Source: Branchiostoma floridae
Taxonomy: Eukaryota > Chordata > Leptocardii > Amphioxiformes > Branchiostomatidae
DNA: 64,000 nt
Assembly (NCBI RefSeq): GCF_000003815.2
Contig: NC_049981.1
Span: forward strand, 12,074,483 to 12,138,482
Reading direction: 5' to 3'
The notes beneath the pieces were generated by a model. That model searched no databases and was not told the DNA's origin. It was given only the letters and a program-made list of their open reading frames with translations. Below, piece after piece: positions 23,592 through 35,885 of the stretch. A program made the translations under genes and the position numbers. The first letter of the stretch is position 1, and each line of letters begins with the position of its first letter.

Positions 23592-26500
23592 ATGTCTAAA
23601 GACAGTGCGTATTTGTGCGATAGCTCAGTGAGCTTGCGCAGTTTAACAAGTGATGCACCTTTATACTCAAGACAAGAAGTGTCGTACCCCTACAGCACGT
23701 CTTACCTGAACTACTCCGGTCCGGACGAGAGGGAGATATGTGATCTTGTGGTGGATTCTGGGTTAACCCTGCCCAACAGATGGTGGCAGATCTGCAGGGC
23801 ATACCTGGACTGCAAGGCGGCAGCAGTGCACATTATGGGTAAGTACTTTATCTTGATTTGAATTAACAACTGTCCAAATGACGATTTCGAATTCTCGGCA
23901 ATGCTTACGTCAAAAGTATGTTACGAATGTGTTCATACGGGGTTATACGTACAGAACGAAATAATGTCAAGCAAAGGTTGGTCAACCCTTCTGTAGGAAA
24001 TTAACTAGATGTCCTTTAGGACAATTTCTGTAGAAGCAAAACATACGTTGTGCCCCAGAACCAACTTGAACCTTATGCTTGCGTATACAAAATGTGAAAT
24101 GTTCAAGTAAATGTACACTAACTTTTCCGACTTGAACCTGAAAATATTTTCTTTACCTTTTCCAAGGTAAGCCAATGCAACATCTTGTCTTAGACCGGGT
24201 TCTGACGTTGTTGGGGAAATTCGCCTACGACCACATCTTTAAGAAAAAGAAGATCCGGCAAGCAGAAGTCAGGAAGAAGTTCAAAGCCTACACAAAAGTC
24301 GCCTTTTCGGAGTACACCTTGGGTCTCCTGGACATGCCCTCATCACGTGACGATCACGTGGTCTTCAGGAATAAAATCGTGGAAAACTTCCTTGCTGCCT
24401 TGTGGCTTTGTCATCGGTTTCCACAAAAGATGGTCTCCAAGTATCACATACCAGATGAGGTAAAGAAATGTCTAAAGAAATTGCCGCACACAGAAGACGT
24501 CTGTATACTGTTGGCCGGTCTTCTTGGGGCGATGCACCCGGAAAAATGCAAGGTAAGTGAAATTGAGATTCTGTTAAGAAGGTTATACATGTCAATGAAT
24601 TACAATGATCAAGAAGGCGGTATTAATTATGAAAATCTATATTCCTAGTGTTTTCCGCTGTGGGACTTAAATGCGTGTAACACATAACGTTATAGCTTAT
24701 GGCGGATACTGGCCTGATTTGCATGATTATGCGAAGCTACCATAGTGGAGGGTAAAGAGAATTTTATATTTATGTACGAATTAGTTATAGGTGTTTAATA
24801 CCATACATGGACCATGCAAATATGGTAATCATTTACATAATTCAAACATCTGACGGAGGTATGAAGCCTCCTAAATGTTGTTTTAAACTATGCCTTTCTT
24901 TCACTTCAGGTATTCATGCATAAGCTTGTGAAAAGAGCGCGTGAGATGAAGATAGACCACAAAGAGGCCCACATCACCATGATTCTAGTCAGATGTTGTT
25001 TCGAAGCAGACCAAATGGTGGAAGTGGACCTGACCGAGGCTGCCATCCTTGCTGGCACCACAATGCCCTTCCTGCGACACGGGCTACACTCGATAGGGGT
25101 CGCTGTTCAGACGCACCGTTTTCTCCACAAGTTGGACTTGAGTGGACTTGGCCTGAACGACCTGAGCCTTGAGTTCTTGTTGCGGCCCATAGAGAGCCCC
25201 GTCGTGCTGAACTCGCTTGTCCTAGCTGTCAATCAAATCTCGGGGGCGGGGTTTGCCAGGCTGTGTGGAACTTTGGGGATGATGCCGAACTTGACCGAGC
25301 TGAACATGAGCACCAATGGCATTGGTACGAATGCGTTAGAATAGAAGGGTATCAGGAGAAAGGGGGTGGATGGCATTTCCTTTCAAAGGAGGTCTTGTTT
25401 TCGGGTACTCGTGTCTGTCTGTGAATAACTCGAACAGTTGTGCATGGATCTTTATGATATGTTGTCTTTTGGTAGGGGTTGGAAAAATGAAGAAATTAAG
25501 ATATCATGGGCCCCCTGGTAGGTTTCCATGGTAGTGTAGCATGACTTAAAATCTCAGGTTCTGGACATGCTATGCTCGTGATTTTTCAATTAAGTTTCTC
25601 ATTACATATGTTTGGTTGCTTACAGTACTGGTAATCAGTCAAACATTGTTGCTTCTTCTGTATCATTTTTAGAAATCACAGGTAAATGACTTTTCAAGGA
25701 ATCGATATTTTTTTACCAATTGTTATTATGATGCGATGTTAAAAGTTAAACCCTCTCTAGGAATTAAGATTGAGCTTAACATGACCAACACTTTGAAGAA
25801 TTTGGAACTTTCTAAGATTGCCGGCTGACTCTTGTTAACGGAATACTCGCGAGAAGTGACGTTAGGGACACGTGACTGCAGTAACGGGTTGTTGAAGTGC
25901 CAGATAACCTGTGTCGCCCCCCGTCTTTGTTCGGACTGTAAGCTCGAATGTAAATAGCTTCCTTCACAATCACTCGTTTTGCAAAGAAATCCGTCTCTGA
26001 TTCTTCAAATTTTTGGTCTTGTACAGTCTTTCATACTGTTATTTATACGAACAACTCGTATAAGCTTTCACGCTAACCCTGCTCTATGTTAAGGTAAGGG
26101 AGGACTCTCTGCTATCGGGCCTCATTTGGACCGTCTGCAGTTGAAAACCTTGAAACTGGCCAACAACTTCATACTGAACGATGACGTGCTGGCGTTGTCC
26201 CGGAAGCTGCCCTGCTGTAAAACCTTACAGGTGTTAGACCTGTCCGGAAACTGGCTAACGGACATCGGGGTCGGACACCTCGGTGAGTTAATTGGCATAA
26301 TCCTTTAGGCCTACGTCACATGTCCTACCCGGGACCCGGCCGGGCTGTTGTAGTGGTAGGACAGAGCTGGAGGGGCTAGTTACCGTATATAGCCCGTAAT
26401 GCGTTTGAGTAAGAATAAACGGAGTTTGCTAGGCTTGATCATGTGAAGGTAAACATTATTTACTTGCTCAAATGTTATATCTCTAGTTGTTTGTCTCTCT

Positions 26501-27813
26501 TGTTTGTGAAATGTCTTAAATGTTGTAATTTTTCCTGTTTGCGAAATCGAAGTCAAAAAGCAAAACCTCTTTGTCATCTTTCCGCCATTTCCCGATGCAC
26601 CCCCCCCCCAAAAAAAACGCAAATTTGAAATCTGACGGTTTCCTTTTCCACTTGACAAGAGAGATATTCAATCTTCTAGGAGAGGCGTTGGTACATAACC
26701 ACCAGTTGGCCACGTTAAACGTGGAGTCTAACGGCGTGACGGAGCCGAAGCTGAGGGAACTGGCGGAGAATCTAGGCATGACCCGGCCCATAGACAAACC
26801 GGGCCTCTTGGAGAGATCCGTGCCTCAACTCACCTCGGACACGGCACCGCCGGAACGGGAACACAGAAGTTAGTATGTTTCTTTCTTTACTTGTTACCTT
26901 CATGAAACCGGAGGTATTGTTTTCAATCTGTTTGTTTGTTTGTTTGTTTGTTTGTTTGTTTTGGTCCGTGTTCAAGTTTGTCCCCGCTGGGCCGGCTTCA
27001 AGGCTGTTCCCGGCTTGTAACTGGAGACTGGCAGGATGCGTAAGATTGTTCTCCAAGCAGAGGTTGGGGCAAGGAGATAGCAGTGGTAGTATCTCCGCGA
27101 CTCAACCATAGTGAGAAGTATGACTCATGACTCAACCTATGCTTGGAGAATAGCGTAAGCTGGCCTGTGTCCAAATTTATTCGACAGGCTGGCAGAAAGT
27201 GAGCGCTTGCACATGGTGTTAAGTTAGGAACCCAAGGATGGCATATGTGCGCAAGTGTGAAGCATGTTTTGTGTAAATTGGATATGATGTTTCACCCAGT
27301 AATTTTCAAAACTTTAAAAAAATTCAGAATTCGTAGAAAACAAGGAACTTTTAAAAGCTCCTTGGTACAAATCAGTTTTGCAATTTAATTCTAACTTATC
27401 TCAATCACTCGATAACGGAGAAACGTTGACGGTCAGCTGATATTCCATGTTTCCCTGTCTTTGTAGGACATCACCGAGGAAGACTGTCCATTTTCTCAAT
27501 ACCGATGAAATACAGACCGGACTGGACGAAGAGATTCAGTAGCTCTGACGTCACGTCTTTAGAATCGACATCCCAAACGTCTGTGCCGATCTCTACTCAA
27601 AGTGCCTTGAGGATCACTCTGGAGCCGAGCATACCCGAACTTGTGCCGACAACGGCCGAAGTGGCGAGGGGTCCTCGGGAGATTCGAATTCAGAGAGAGA
27701 ATGCGAGACCAGTTGATGACGCTCACGTGACGAGTCGTGCGCAAGCGTATACCATGCCTGCGCCTTTCAAGTTCTCGGTCACTCATTTTGACCAAGATAA
27801 AGTAAACCTGTGA
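23592..27813 (+). CDS. NLR-like leucine-rich-repeat protein lacking a visible NACHT P-loop
   Basis: Six exons (23592-23838, 24167-24552, 24910-25324, 26094-26282, 26680-26868, 27467-27813) join in phase to 590 residues. Residues 83-211 resemble the winged-helix and helical part that follows the NACHT NTPase in NLRs, including LGKFAYDHIF and FRNKIVENFLAALWL, the equivalent of the family's F-x-E-F-L-A-A box. About six ribonuclease-inhibitor-type LRRs follow (LHKLDLSGLGLNDLSL, LKTLKLANNFILNDDVL, LQVLDLSGNWLTDIGV). The tail of about 115 residues is basic, Ser/Thr-rich and unrelated to anything I know. No Walker A or B box, CARD, DEATH or Pyrin domain occurs before the helical part, so nucleotide-driven activation seems lost unless upstream exons were missed. 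Exons four and five are both 189 nt, typical of LRR exon modules. AATAAA at 28149 may end the transcript. Confidence 0.8.
27049..27150. mobile_element. Foldback element, CTCCAAGCAGAGGTTG family (copy 1)
   Basis: The left arm TTCTCCAAGCAGAGGTTGG and the right arm CAACCTATGCTTGGAGAA enclose 102 bp in the last NLR-gene intron. Related arms occur at 40217-40318 and 46884-47018, with a single arm near 8818-8834. The interior includes ATCTCCGCGACTCAACC, also found in the 40.2-kb copy. Confidence 0.75.
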
Positions 27814-28148
27814 AAGTCGTTAACAAAGATGATACGAAGAAAAGAAGAGGAACTTGCAATTGTCGAACTTTTCCTGCACATTTTTTTTAATTGTGCAAAT
27901 GTCAGAATTATAGCAATTTGACTATTCCAAGGAGACAATATGCAATTGCATAATGATAGATTGTACAAATAATTCTTAAGACATCGGAAATTCTGTCATT
28001 GCTATCAGGCATTCGACAATCATCTGACATTGTACTTTTTGCTGAATTTGATTGATATACTTTTCTACTTTGGTTCACTTCTTTATATATATTTTTCCTG
28101 TGGTGAACGAGTGGACAGTGCTTGTGCCTAGACACCGCCCGATTCAAA

Positions 28149-28154
28149 ATAAAA
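28149..28154 (+). terminator. Candidate polyadenylation signal of the NLR-like gene
   Basis: AATAAA about 340 bases after the stop codon in otherwise non-coding AT-rich sequence. Confidence 0.5.
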
Positions 28155-28997
28155 TATGTAACGTTATGTACATGTGCCTTAAAGCCTGTGCCGAAATGTT
28201 GACCGTGTTTTCACTCTTCAGTGACAGTAAACAACCAATTGAAACTTCGATCTCTTAAATGGGTGACTTGATGTTCCTCAAGTCTCTTCTGTCCTCTCCA
28301 AAAATATTTGCAAATACATATATTTGCGGAAGGATAGAGGAGACTCGGGAGCTATAAAACGTCTGGATACCAGGCTATCCATTCACCGTCTTCCTCTAGA
28401 TCTGTATACAAATGTATATGGCAGATCTCGTATCTCATGCAATGCCTTATCTAGCCTGCATATCTATGTTTCTATGTTCCTATCCTCTGCCTGTTATATA
28501 GATGGGCAGCTTAACGCTTTCCTTCGGCATGTAAAATCCTCCTCTAGCTTGCAATTCATTGGTTGCATGCTCAGCCGGATCAGACCAAGATAGAGGGATC
28601 ATACAATGACGGACTCGCGTACAAGTAGACATAAGAAGAAACATCAATGTCTTAAAACGAAAACTTGTCACATGTGAAAATTTGACATTCCTTGCTCGTA
28701 GAGTTTAGGAAAACTTAAAAACGAAAATACTTAACTCACATAATACAATTGATATCAGGAGGTTCATGATTATGTACGCATGAGCAGTGAAATGTACTGT
28801 GGGTATCAGGTCAAAGTTGAGGGCCCATGAGACGTAAACAAAACAAATCAATGCAAATCTCGACAATGGTCTTGGAAAGGCCAGTTTATACGTTAGGGGT
28901 CTTCACCTTCGTCATATTACCTACAGTACATTAAAATGCTTACTTTACAACCAAATATAGCGGGTTCACCACACTCATGTGTCCCAATAACCCATGT
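28155..28997. other. Intergenic; one imperfect palindrome
   Basis: No gene is seen. 28281-28299 and 28332-28345 form an imperfect inverted repeat (AGTCTC..CTCTCC against GGATAGAGGAGACT) with an AT-rich loop. The right part probably holds the 3' UTR of the SLC22 gene. Confidence 0.35.
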
Positions 28998-31900
28998 CTA
29001 CTCCTTAGCTTCCTCCTGCACGATGCCTTCCTTCCCGAAGTTCTCGCCCTCCTCGATGGTAGACGGCAGCTGTTTCTTGTTGGTTTCCGGCAGGAGCAGC
29101 GTCAGCAGCCCGGCGAGGATGGACGTCCCCCCGAAGATGACGTAAGGCAGCGGCGCCCAGTAGCTCTCGGTTAGGTTGACGAACGGGGCGACGATCCCGC
29201 CCACCCGGGAACTCATCGAAGCCATGCCGATACCGATTTGCCTGCAATGCACAAAAGATCACAAAGTGAACAAGCTCTAAGGGTGACCTGACACTAGTAG
29301 TACTGTGTGAATGTAGCCATTAGTGATCACTACACTACAACGCCTTTGGACCTGAGCCAAACCATATTTACAATTCTCCAAGTTTCCTATTACACCACTC
29401 TCGCCTTTCTTCAATATTCACATATCTGATGACGCATACCAAAACAAACAAAAACAGACTGACAAACACAACAACTGATCAAAATCAGTACCCCCATTTT
29501 CAAGGGGGTAATGAAGGAAGGAATGACAGTGAATGAATGAGTGAATGAATGATCAGTTTGATGGCTTTCAATAATTTGTCACGTGTCATCAAACTTCAAA
29601 TACAGCCTGCTGCATGGGAAATATGCACCATTACACAACAAAAACTAGAAATACAAACGGCTGGGACGTTATTTTCTACATGTTAGCTGAAGTCCCTGCA
29701 TTTCAACTGTATGAATTACTATAATTTCATTTCTGTAAAGTGTGTTATTCTCAATCAAAAGTTTTAAATAGCATACCTGACTACGGTAGGAAAGATCTCA
29801 GCTGAGAAGATGTAGACGATGCCGAAGGTGGCGGTGATGCAGAACTTCCCGGTCATGGCCAGGGTGGTGGTCAGCCATCCGAGGGCTATCACATACAGGA
29901 GATAAATCAAAGATTAGATAGATCATATCAAGAAATGTATCACTAATACGAGTAACATAACGGTACCTATTATTGCACACTACCAATCATCGTCCGCTTT
30001 GGGCCAGGCACACATATATTGACGTGTATTGTGCAATGTAACTATTAAGAAATAGCAACATTGGTATGGCCCCTTGTCATGACTTTTCTTTGTACAAAGC
30101 AACGAAATAGGTTTGCATCCAGTGGTACGACAGAATAGACTCCTGAAGCCGTAACAACAAGTTACTTGCAAGCGTCAAACCTGACGTATTTCATATGTAA
30201 TTTGACACAGTATATTCTATCTATTTTCTTTTCACCCCACACGGAAGCTTACGTAACCTAATGAGCTTCACCCTAGAACTGGATGGCAATTTCTTTGGTA
30301 TTTTCTATTCTAACGAGAGTAAACCTGATGACCACTGATGTACACTAATGGAAATCGCAATAAAACAAACAAACAAACAAACAAACAGATCAAGCCCTTG
30401 GTTACGTTGTAGTACAGAGATACGCACACTTTGGAATGAAGAAGGCCACTATACAGGAGATACCGCCGAAGACGAGAAGAATGCACAAAGGCAAGCGTCT
30501 TCCGAACCTGGGTCAGACAGAGAGAGATAACATCATAACGGCAGTATTTAAGCTACTATTTTGTCTCAATGCACTTAAGAATGCAGCACAATGCAGCACG
30601 GATGATCGATGATTGTCCAGTATTCTCATGTTGTACCAGACCCTGTAAAAGCATACAAACACAAACAAACAAACAAAACAAACAAATAAATAAAAAGAAA
30701 GTTGGAGCACAGCACTCACAAAAACCCAGGTAAACCGATACACTGATTACTCATGTTCTTTATGTTGGGAATCCTAAAAATTGTTATGTCAGCAGAACTA
30801 AAAACAAAGCTCGACAGCATCTCATCAATGTTAAACGTACATAATTTAAGGTTTTAACATGAACGAAGCCGGTCTGAAAAGTGTGATCCATGACACGTAC
30901 TTATCCAGGAGGTAGATGGAGATTAGGTAGGCCGGGATCTCCACAAAACCGGACAAGGCGAAGTTCAGGTACACGTTCCCGCTCAGGGCAGACGTGTTGA
31001 GGGATATTCCATAATACACCAGGGAGTTCACACACCTGTAGTAAAAAGTATAGTACAAGTGTGACAGATCATGAGACGGGGGGCGTTACAGGCTATCTGC
31101 AAATTATCACCGAGTCCGGCGTGGTCTACTGGCCTGCACATGTAAGTGATATCATAAAACGGTGGATTGCTTACTAAAGTATTTCCTGACAATGGCTAGA
31201 CAACTTTCTTGACTCGCCACAATGACGTTCGAACCGGAAGTCCGCCATGTTGGATGATAATCTGATTCGTTTTGATATTCGATCCAACATGGCGCCGCTG
31301 CGTGACGAAGCGGTTTTCCGAATGTTCATTAAAAGAAGGCAGGACAACTAGATATAACTGTTGAAATTCTTGGTCATAGTCTGAAATACCTAGCATGACG
31401 TCGTATACAAAGAGAAAGAGTGAAACAGGTACGACGTTCTACTGACCAGTTGTAGAAGAGGTTTAGAGACCACTTCCGCAGGTTCGGGGTCCTGATCAGG
31501 TCGATGAATGTGTAGGTCTCACTCTTCTTGGCCTGCTCTTGTTCCTTATAGCAAAAAAACAAAAAAACAAAAAACAAATGTGAAACCTTGTCAAAACACT
31601 TTAACCCAACCTGAAACGTCGAAGGTTACTTCAGAAAGCTAGAAAGTCTACTAAGCTTCTGATTACATCAAAACGTGTGGCAAAACTCAATAATCAACAA
31701 CTTTCGCCATTCTTCCTTTGCTGCAAGCAAGAACATAGAATACAGCTACAAGTAGTACTGATTGTTCCTGACAGCATCAAACATGAAATGACAAACGTGA
31801 TATGAAAACCAAAGGTTCCGCTGCAGTGCCGTAAAAAGCCGTTAGAAGGTACTTTATCGAAGTCAACTTTCGTTTTGCCAACCCCTACCCACCTACCAAA

Positions 31901-34900
31901 TATTACAAGCTCTGGAGACATCCACAGGCTCTGGAGTTTTGATCGAAAACGGCAGCGAAAGCCTAAACCTTTTGGCAAAAGGAATGATGTTACACAAGTT
32001 GTAATTCTGACACATCCTTAGAAACGATTATCGACTATCACCTGAGACAGAGGGATGGCGTCATGGAAGACCTCATCAGGTATGGTGACCTTGGCGACCT
32101 CCGCGGCTCTCCGCACGATTTCTGCCGCCTCCTCGTGCCGATTCCTGGAGATCAGCCAGCGGGGGGACTCGGGAATAATCCTGGATGTGGCAAGGGGTTT
32201 TAACGAAAGGTAAATGATCTGTTTTCCTTCGGCTCACTCAATGGTTTATTCGGTCGTGCACGTGGTTATAAGTCAATAGCTTGGTCACGGCTATAATATT
32301 TGGGTTATTTAAACGACTAACGACCTTATTTTGCTTTGCTCACTCGGTGGTTTATTCGGTCATTGTTATGTTAACTGATCAGGTGTCATGTCACCGTAAA
32401 CCCCGGAGAAAAAGTTGGTCATTAAAGTTATTATGATATAGCCAATTCAAACTGACGCTGCCATCGTTGAAATTGAAATCCTATCATTACTACAGGCTTA
32501 AGTGTGCTTACTTATTCCTCTCAAAGCATTGTTCATCAACAACCGTCAAAAACAAAAGAAACATACACAAATGCTTACACTGCATGAAATCTGGTCGTAA
32601 AGCATACTTTGACTACAAAGATTACAGAATCTCTACGCATGTTTTAAGGCGTACTTAAATACTGTATTTCGTGCAGTGTTAAAGGCTTGAAAGGACCTAC
32701 CACCAAAAGGAAATGCAGACGAGGTACGGAACGGTCATGGTGATCTGTAGCCACATCCACGGGCGGATGAGATAAGCGATGCCGGCTAGAAGCACGTAAG
32801 CAACGGCCCAGTAGATCCAAATCACCATCCCAACCAACCCTCGCTTATCGGCGGACACCAGCTCTGTGCCTATTGGACGATAGACATAATCTAATTAGAT
32901 ATCGCGGAAAACCATTGGTCAAAACTTACCCCCCAAACGCGAGACAGAGAAGGATAGGTGAGTTGATGAAGATCTGTAGCCACCTCCACGGGCGAATGAC
33001 GTAAGCGATGCCAGCCAGAAGCACGTAAGCAACGGACCAGTAAACAAAAATCACCACCCCCACCAAGACTCGCTTATCGGGGGACACCAGCTCCGAACCT
33101 AATCCAGGATATGAAGTTGCGTATTACATGTGAAAAAAAATGGTCAGAATGAATAGGCCGCGTTATATAAGTTTGGAATATGATTAGTATTATGTAGGTC
33201 ACAAGTTTGTGGAAACTATCTTGACCTTGAAGGAAACACAATGATGAAGTCCTGAAATCTTTGCCAAACGGACGCATACCGTAGTGTTAGGTTAGCCCCT
33301 GGGGCGTCACAAAAAACATTTAAGCTCATCATCAAACTTATAATTGGCGGACCGGGGAAAGAAACGTGGCGTTAAGCGTTAAAACTGTAAAGATGCATAA
33401 GGCACTCCAGCAAGACTTGCGAATAAATGATTAAATAAACTTGTATACTAACGGCTCTATAACGGTATGCCATGGCATACGTTGCACAGCTCACGGCACG
33501 GGCCCATTTGTCGTTGCACGACACATGCACGACCATGCCAAGAATGCATTCAGTTAGCTGCATAGCGACCATACGATGATCATGCGACAAACCTGACTGC
33601 TTTACGTACCTAACACAAACGGTACCAGTGTGGTAACCATGGTGAACGCGCCCATAAGGAACCGGTAGGCGGCGAAGGCGGCGTAGTTTGGGGAGAAGGC
33701 ACTCGCCGTGGAGAACACACAGTCTGCGGCAAGGGCTACCAGCAACACCGGCTTACGGCCCCATCTACAGAAGACAGAACAGCAATTTGGTCAGGATTCT
33801 TTTAAACTTTCATACGAACACAAGCGACGCTTCGACCTTCATCAGGAAAACTGCTTCACTCACTTCTGACACGTGACCACACGGAACGTGACGTCAGAGG
33901 TGGACACGTGTTCTGGAAGTCGGCATCGTCCCCCGTTTAAAATTGGATCATGAAACATACCAAACCCGTAGGTTTTTTTTGTTACGAAGGGACATGAGAG
34001 AGAACTGGTTTATTTATTTAAACACACAATGCCATGTACAAGATTATAGTCCGAGGACTAAATTGCCTCGTACATTGTACAGGAGAGGCTGTCGCTTAGG
34101 ACTAAACACAATGGAATGTCCTGCCTAAGTGCCTTAATCTAAATATACTTATCACAATTTTCACTAAACTTTACAATTTAAAATTGTGGGTCTACACACC
34201 ATCAAGTAAATATATATCTATGTCAATTATAAAATCGATCTCATTCTGAATGATTAAAATGTGACACTTCAAAGACTAGTGTGAGTTTAACAGATCGATA
34301 CAATAAGGCAGCGTGGTATTCCTGAAACGCGATGTTCGGCACTTAAACTGGCTGAAGTTGTCAGCATTTCTTAGGTCCCTGCCATGTACCTCAGAGCGGC
34401 GTGGTGGTAGCCAGCAGTTGAAAACCTCAGAATGAACAATAGATCTGGCATACTTCAGACAGAGAGCTTTACGCCTTACATGCAGAGGTTCTAATTTACA
34501 AATCAGTAGCGCTGAACTGTAGGAACTGAAAGAACGACCAAGAATGATCTTACAGGCCTCTGAGGGAGCACTATAATTGCATCAAATCAACTACATATGA
34601 AACAAACAAATTACACAAAGAAATACAGTGGTGGAGTATTGTATGCTGTTGTTCTGTTTTGGTTTATTCCTGATCGTACCTGTCGGCTGCATGCCCCCCA
34701 ACCACCGCCCCGACCATGAGACCTGCCATCCACAGAGACTCCGCTAGGTTCACCTTCCAACTGTCACCACAGACCAAATCCCACTGCAAACAAGATAACA
34801 GCATGTCGACCAGGACATAAGATTCAAAAGCCGAAAATTCTGCTGGAGTACCAAAGTCGGCCACATGGGGGCCCAAACTATACCTCCAATTTTACATAGT

Positions 34901-35885
34901 GGTAAACATGTCAGATAGAAAATGTTTTTACTTTATTGTTGTTTACTGGTCACTATCATGACAATATCTTAGATTATCCCTTCTCTAACATTACTTACCA
35001 AAATGTCAAGGTTTCATATTATTGATTTGAATTTTGAAAGCTTCAAAAGCAGACTACTTTCTATAAAGGAATGGTTCTGCAAATAATGATCTCATAGCCA
35101 CCTTACAGGGCAGTAAAAAGAAGTAACGTACGTCGGTAACGACCGTGCTCTTGTATTGGGACCTGTCGTGCTCGTACCCCTGGTCACACGGGATCTGGGT
35201 CCGGTTGGCCGCTGGATATGCCTGGACGAACTCTTCATATGTGGTGTTGAAGACCGTGTCGGATAGATTGTAGCTGTAGCTAATCATATGGGAAATCCAA
35301 CGCCATTATTGTGTTAATACATTGATTAGCACGTCGTAGCAGTACGAAACAAGTGTGAAATATTGCTACAGGCATGGATTTGAACATTTACTGTAAGATT
35401 ATATCATTCTAGACACTGACATTTTACTGGTTTTGAACTAACTCTGGGCGACTGTATTGTCAAATGAGCGTCAGTCATCGGCAACCATTCCGAGTTTACA
35501 GGAGTCCGAAGTTCACAAACCTCCGTGAATTAATACAGTAATATGATTTGTTTTACATATTGATGATTTGGTGTAAAGAGACTTTGCATGAAATGTTAAC
35601 TAACCGACTGCACTGACTCCGCTTCCATTCCTCGTCTTCCAGCTCCCATGGGATGGTGACGTTCAGCAGCTCGGCCGGAGTCGCGTTCAACGCCGAGAAG
35701 GTTTCCAGAGGGACCCGGCACTTAAAGTCGGGCTCGAACGCCAGGAAGACTATACCCATGACCTGTAATGCACTAATGGCGATAGGGATAGCGACGGGGA
35801 AGAACACCCTCTTCTGCCACGGCCCAAACCCGCCAAGGTACTCCAGAGCTTTGTCGTAGTTGACCACGATTGTTTCAGACGCGCT
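28998..35885 (-). CDS. SLC22-family organic cation/carnitine-type transporter
   Basis: Minus-strand exons: 35885-35605, 35279-35132, 34783-34680, 33764-33610, then 33098-32930 or 32869-32701, then 32180-32042, 31544-31447, 31035-30901, 30507-30428, 29885-29777 and 29241-28998. Phases agree throughout and give 553 residues from the first secure exon. Family signatures are GGFGPWQKRVF, five N-glycosylation sequons in the large first extracellular loop, STVVTDWDLVC, ADRWGRKPVLL, IIPESPRWL, SLNLFYNW, SALSGNVYLNF, EIPAYL and FGRRLPL. The family has 12 membrane helices and moves organic cations, carnitine or anions across the plasma membrane; the substrate cannot be read from sequence. The initiating exon is unsure: the first secure exon starts in phase 0 after CTTGCCCAG, and candidate upstream exons end at 38023 (M-G-I then GTAAGTG) or near 36510 (starting MADTMMAEV). 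Exon five exists in two versions. Confidence 0.92.
31795..31935. repeat. Dispersed repeat, copy 1
   Basis: Shares with 44450-44615 an ordered set of blocks: GCAGTRCCGTA, a TATCGAA-type block, CCCACCTACCAAATAT and ATCCACAG. It lies in an SLC22 intron; the second copy lies in a CARD-SH3-LRR intron, in the same orientation. Class unknown. Confidence 0.55.
32701..32869 (-). other. SLC22 alternative exon 5B (169 nt)
   Basis: Same length and phases as 5A, with acceptor CCAATAG and donor TG/GTAGGT. It encodes TELVSADKRGLVGMVIWIYW, then the identical VAYVLLAGIAY, and RPWMWLQI. By eye about 37 of 55 aligned residues match 5A. Only 60 bases separate the two exons. Including both would shift the frame. 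Confidence 0.88.
32930..33098 (-). other. SLC22 alternative exon 5A (169 nt)
   Basis: Acceptor GGATTAG and donor GG/GTAAGT. It enters in phase 1 and leaves in phase 2 and encodes transmembrane helices 5-6, starting GSELVSPDKRVLVGVV and containing VAYVLLAGIAY and RPWRWLQI. The frame is open and keeps the family's W-R-W-L-Q box, so it is not an obvious decayed copy. Confidence 0.85.
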
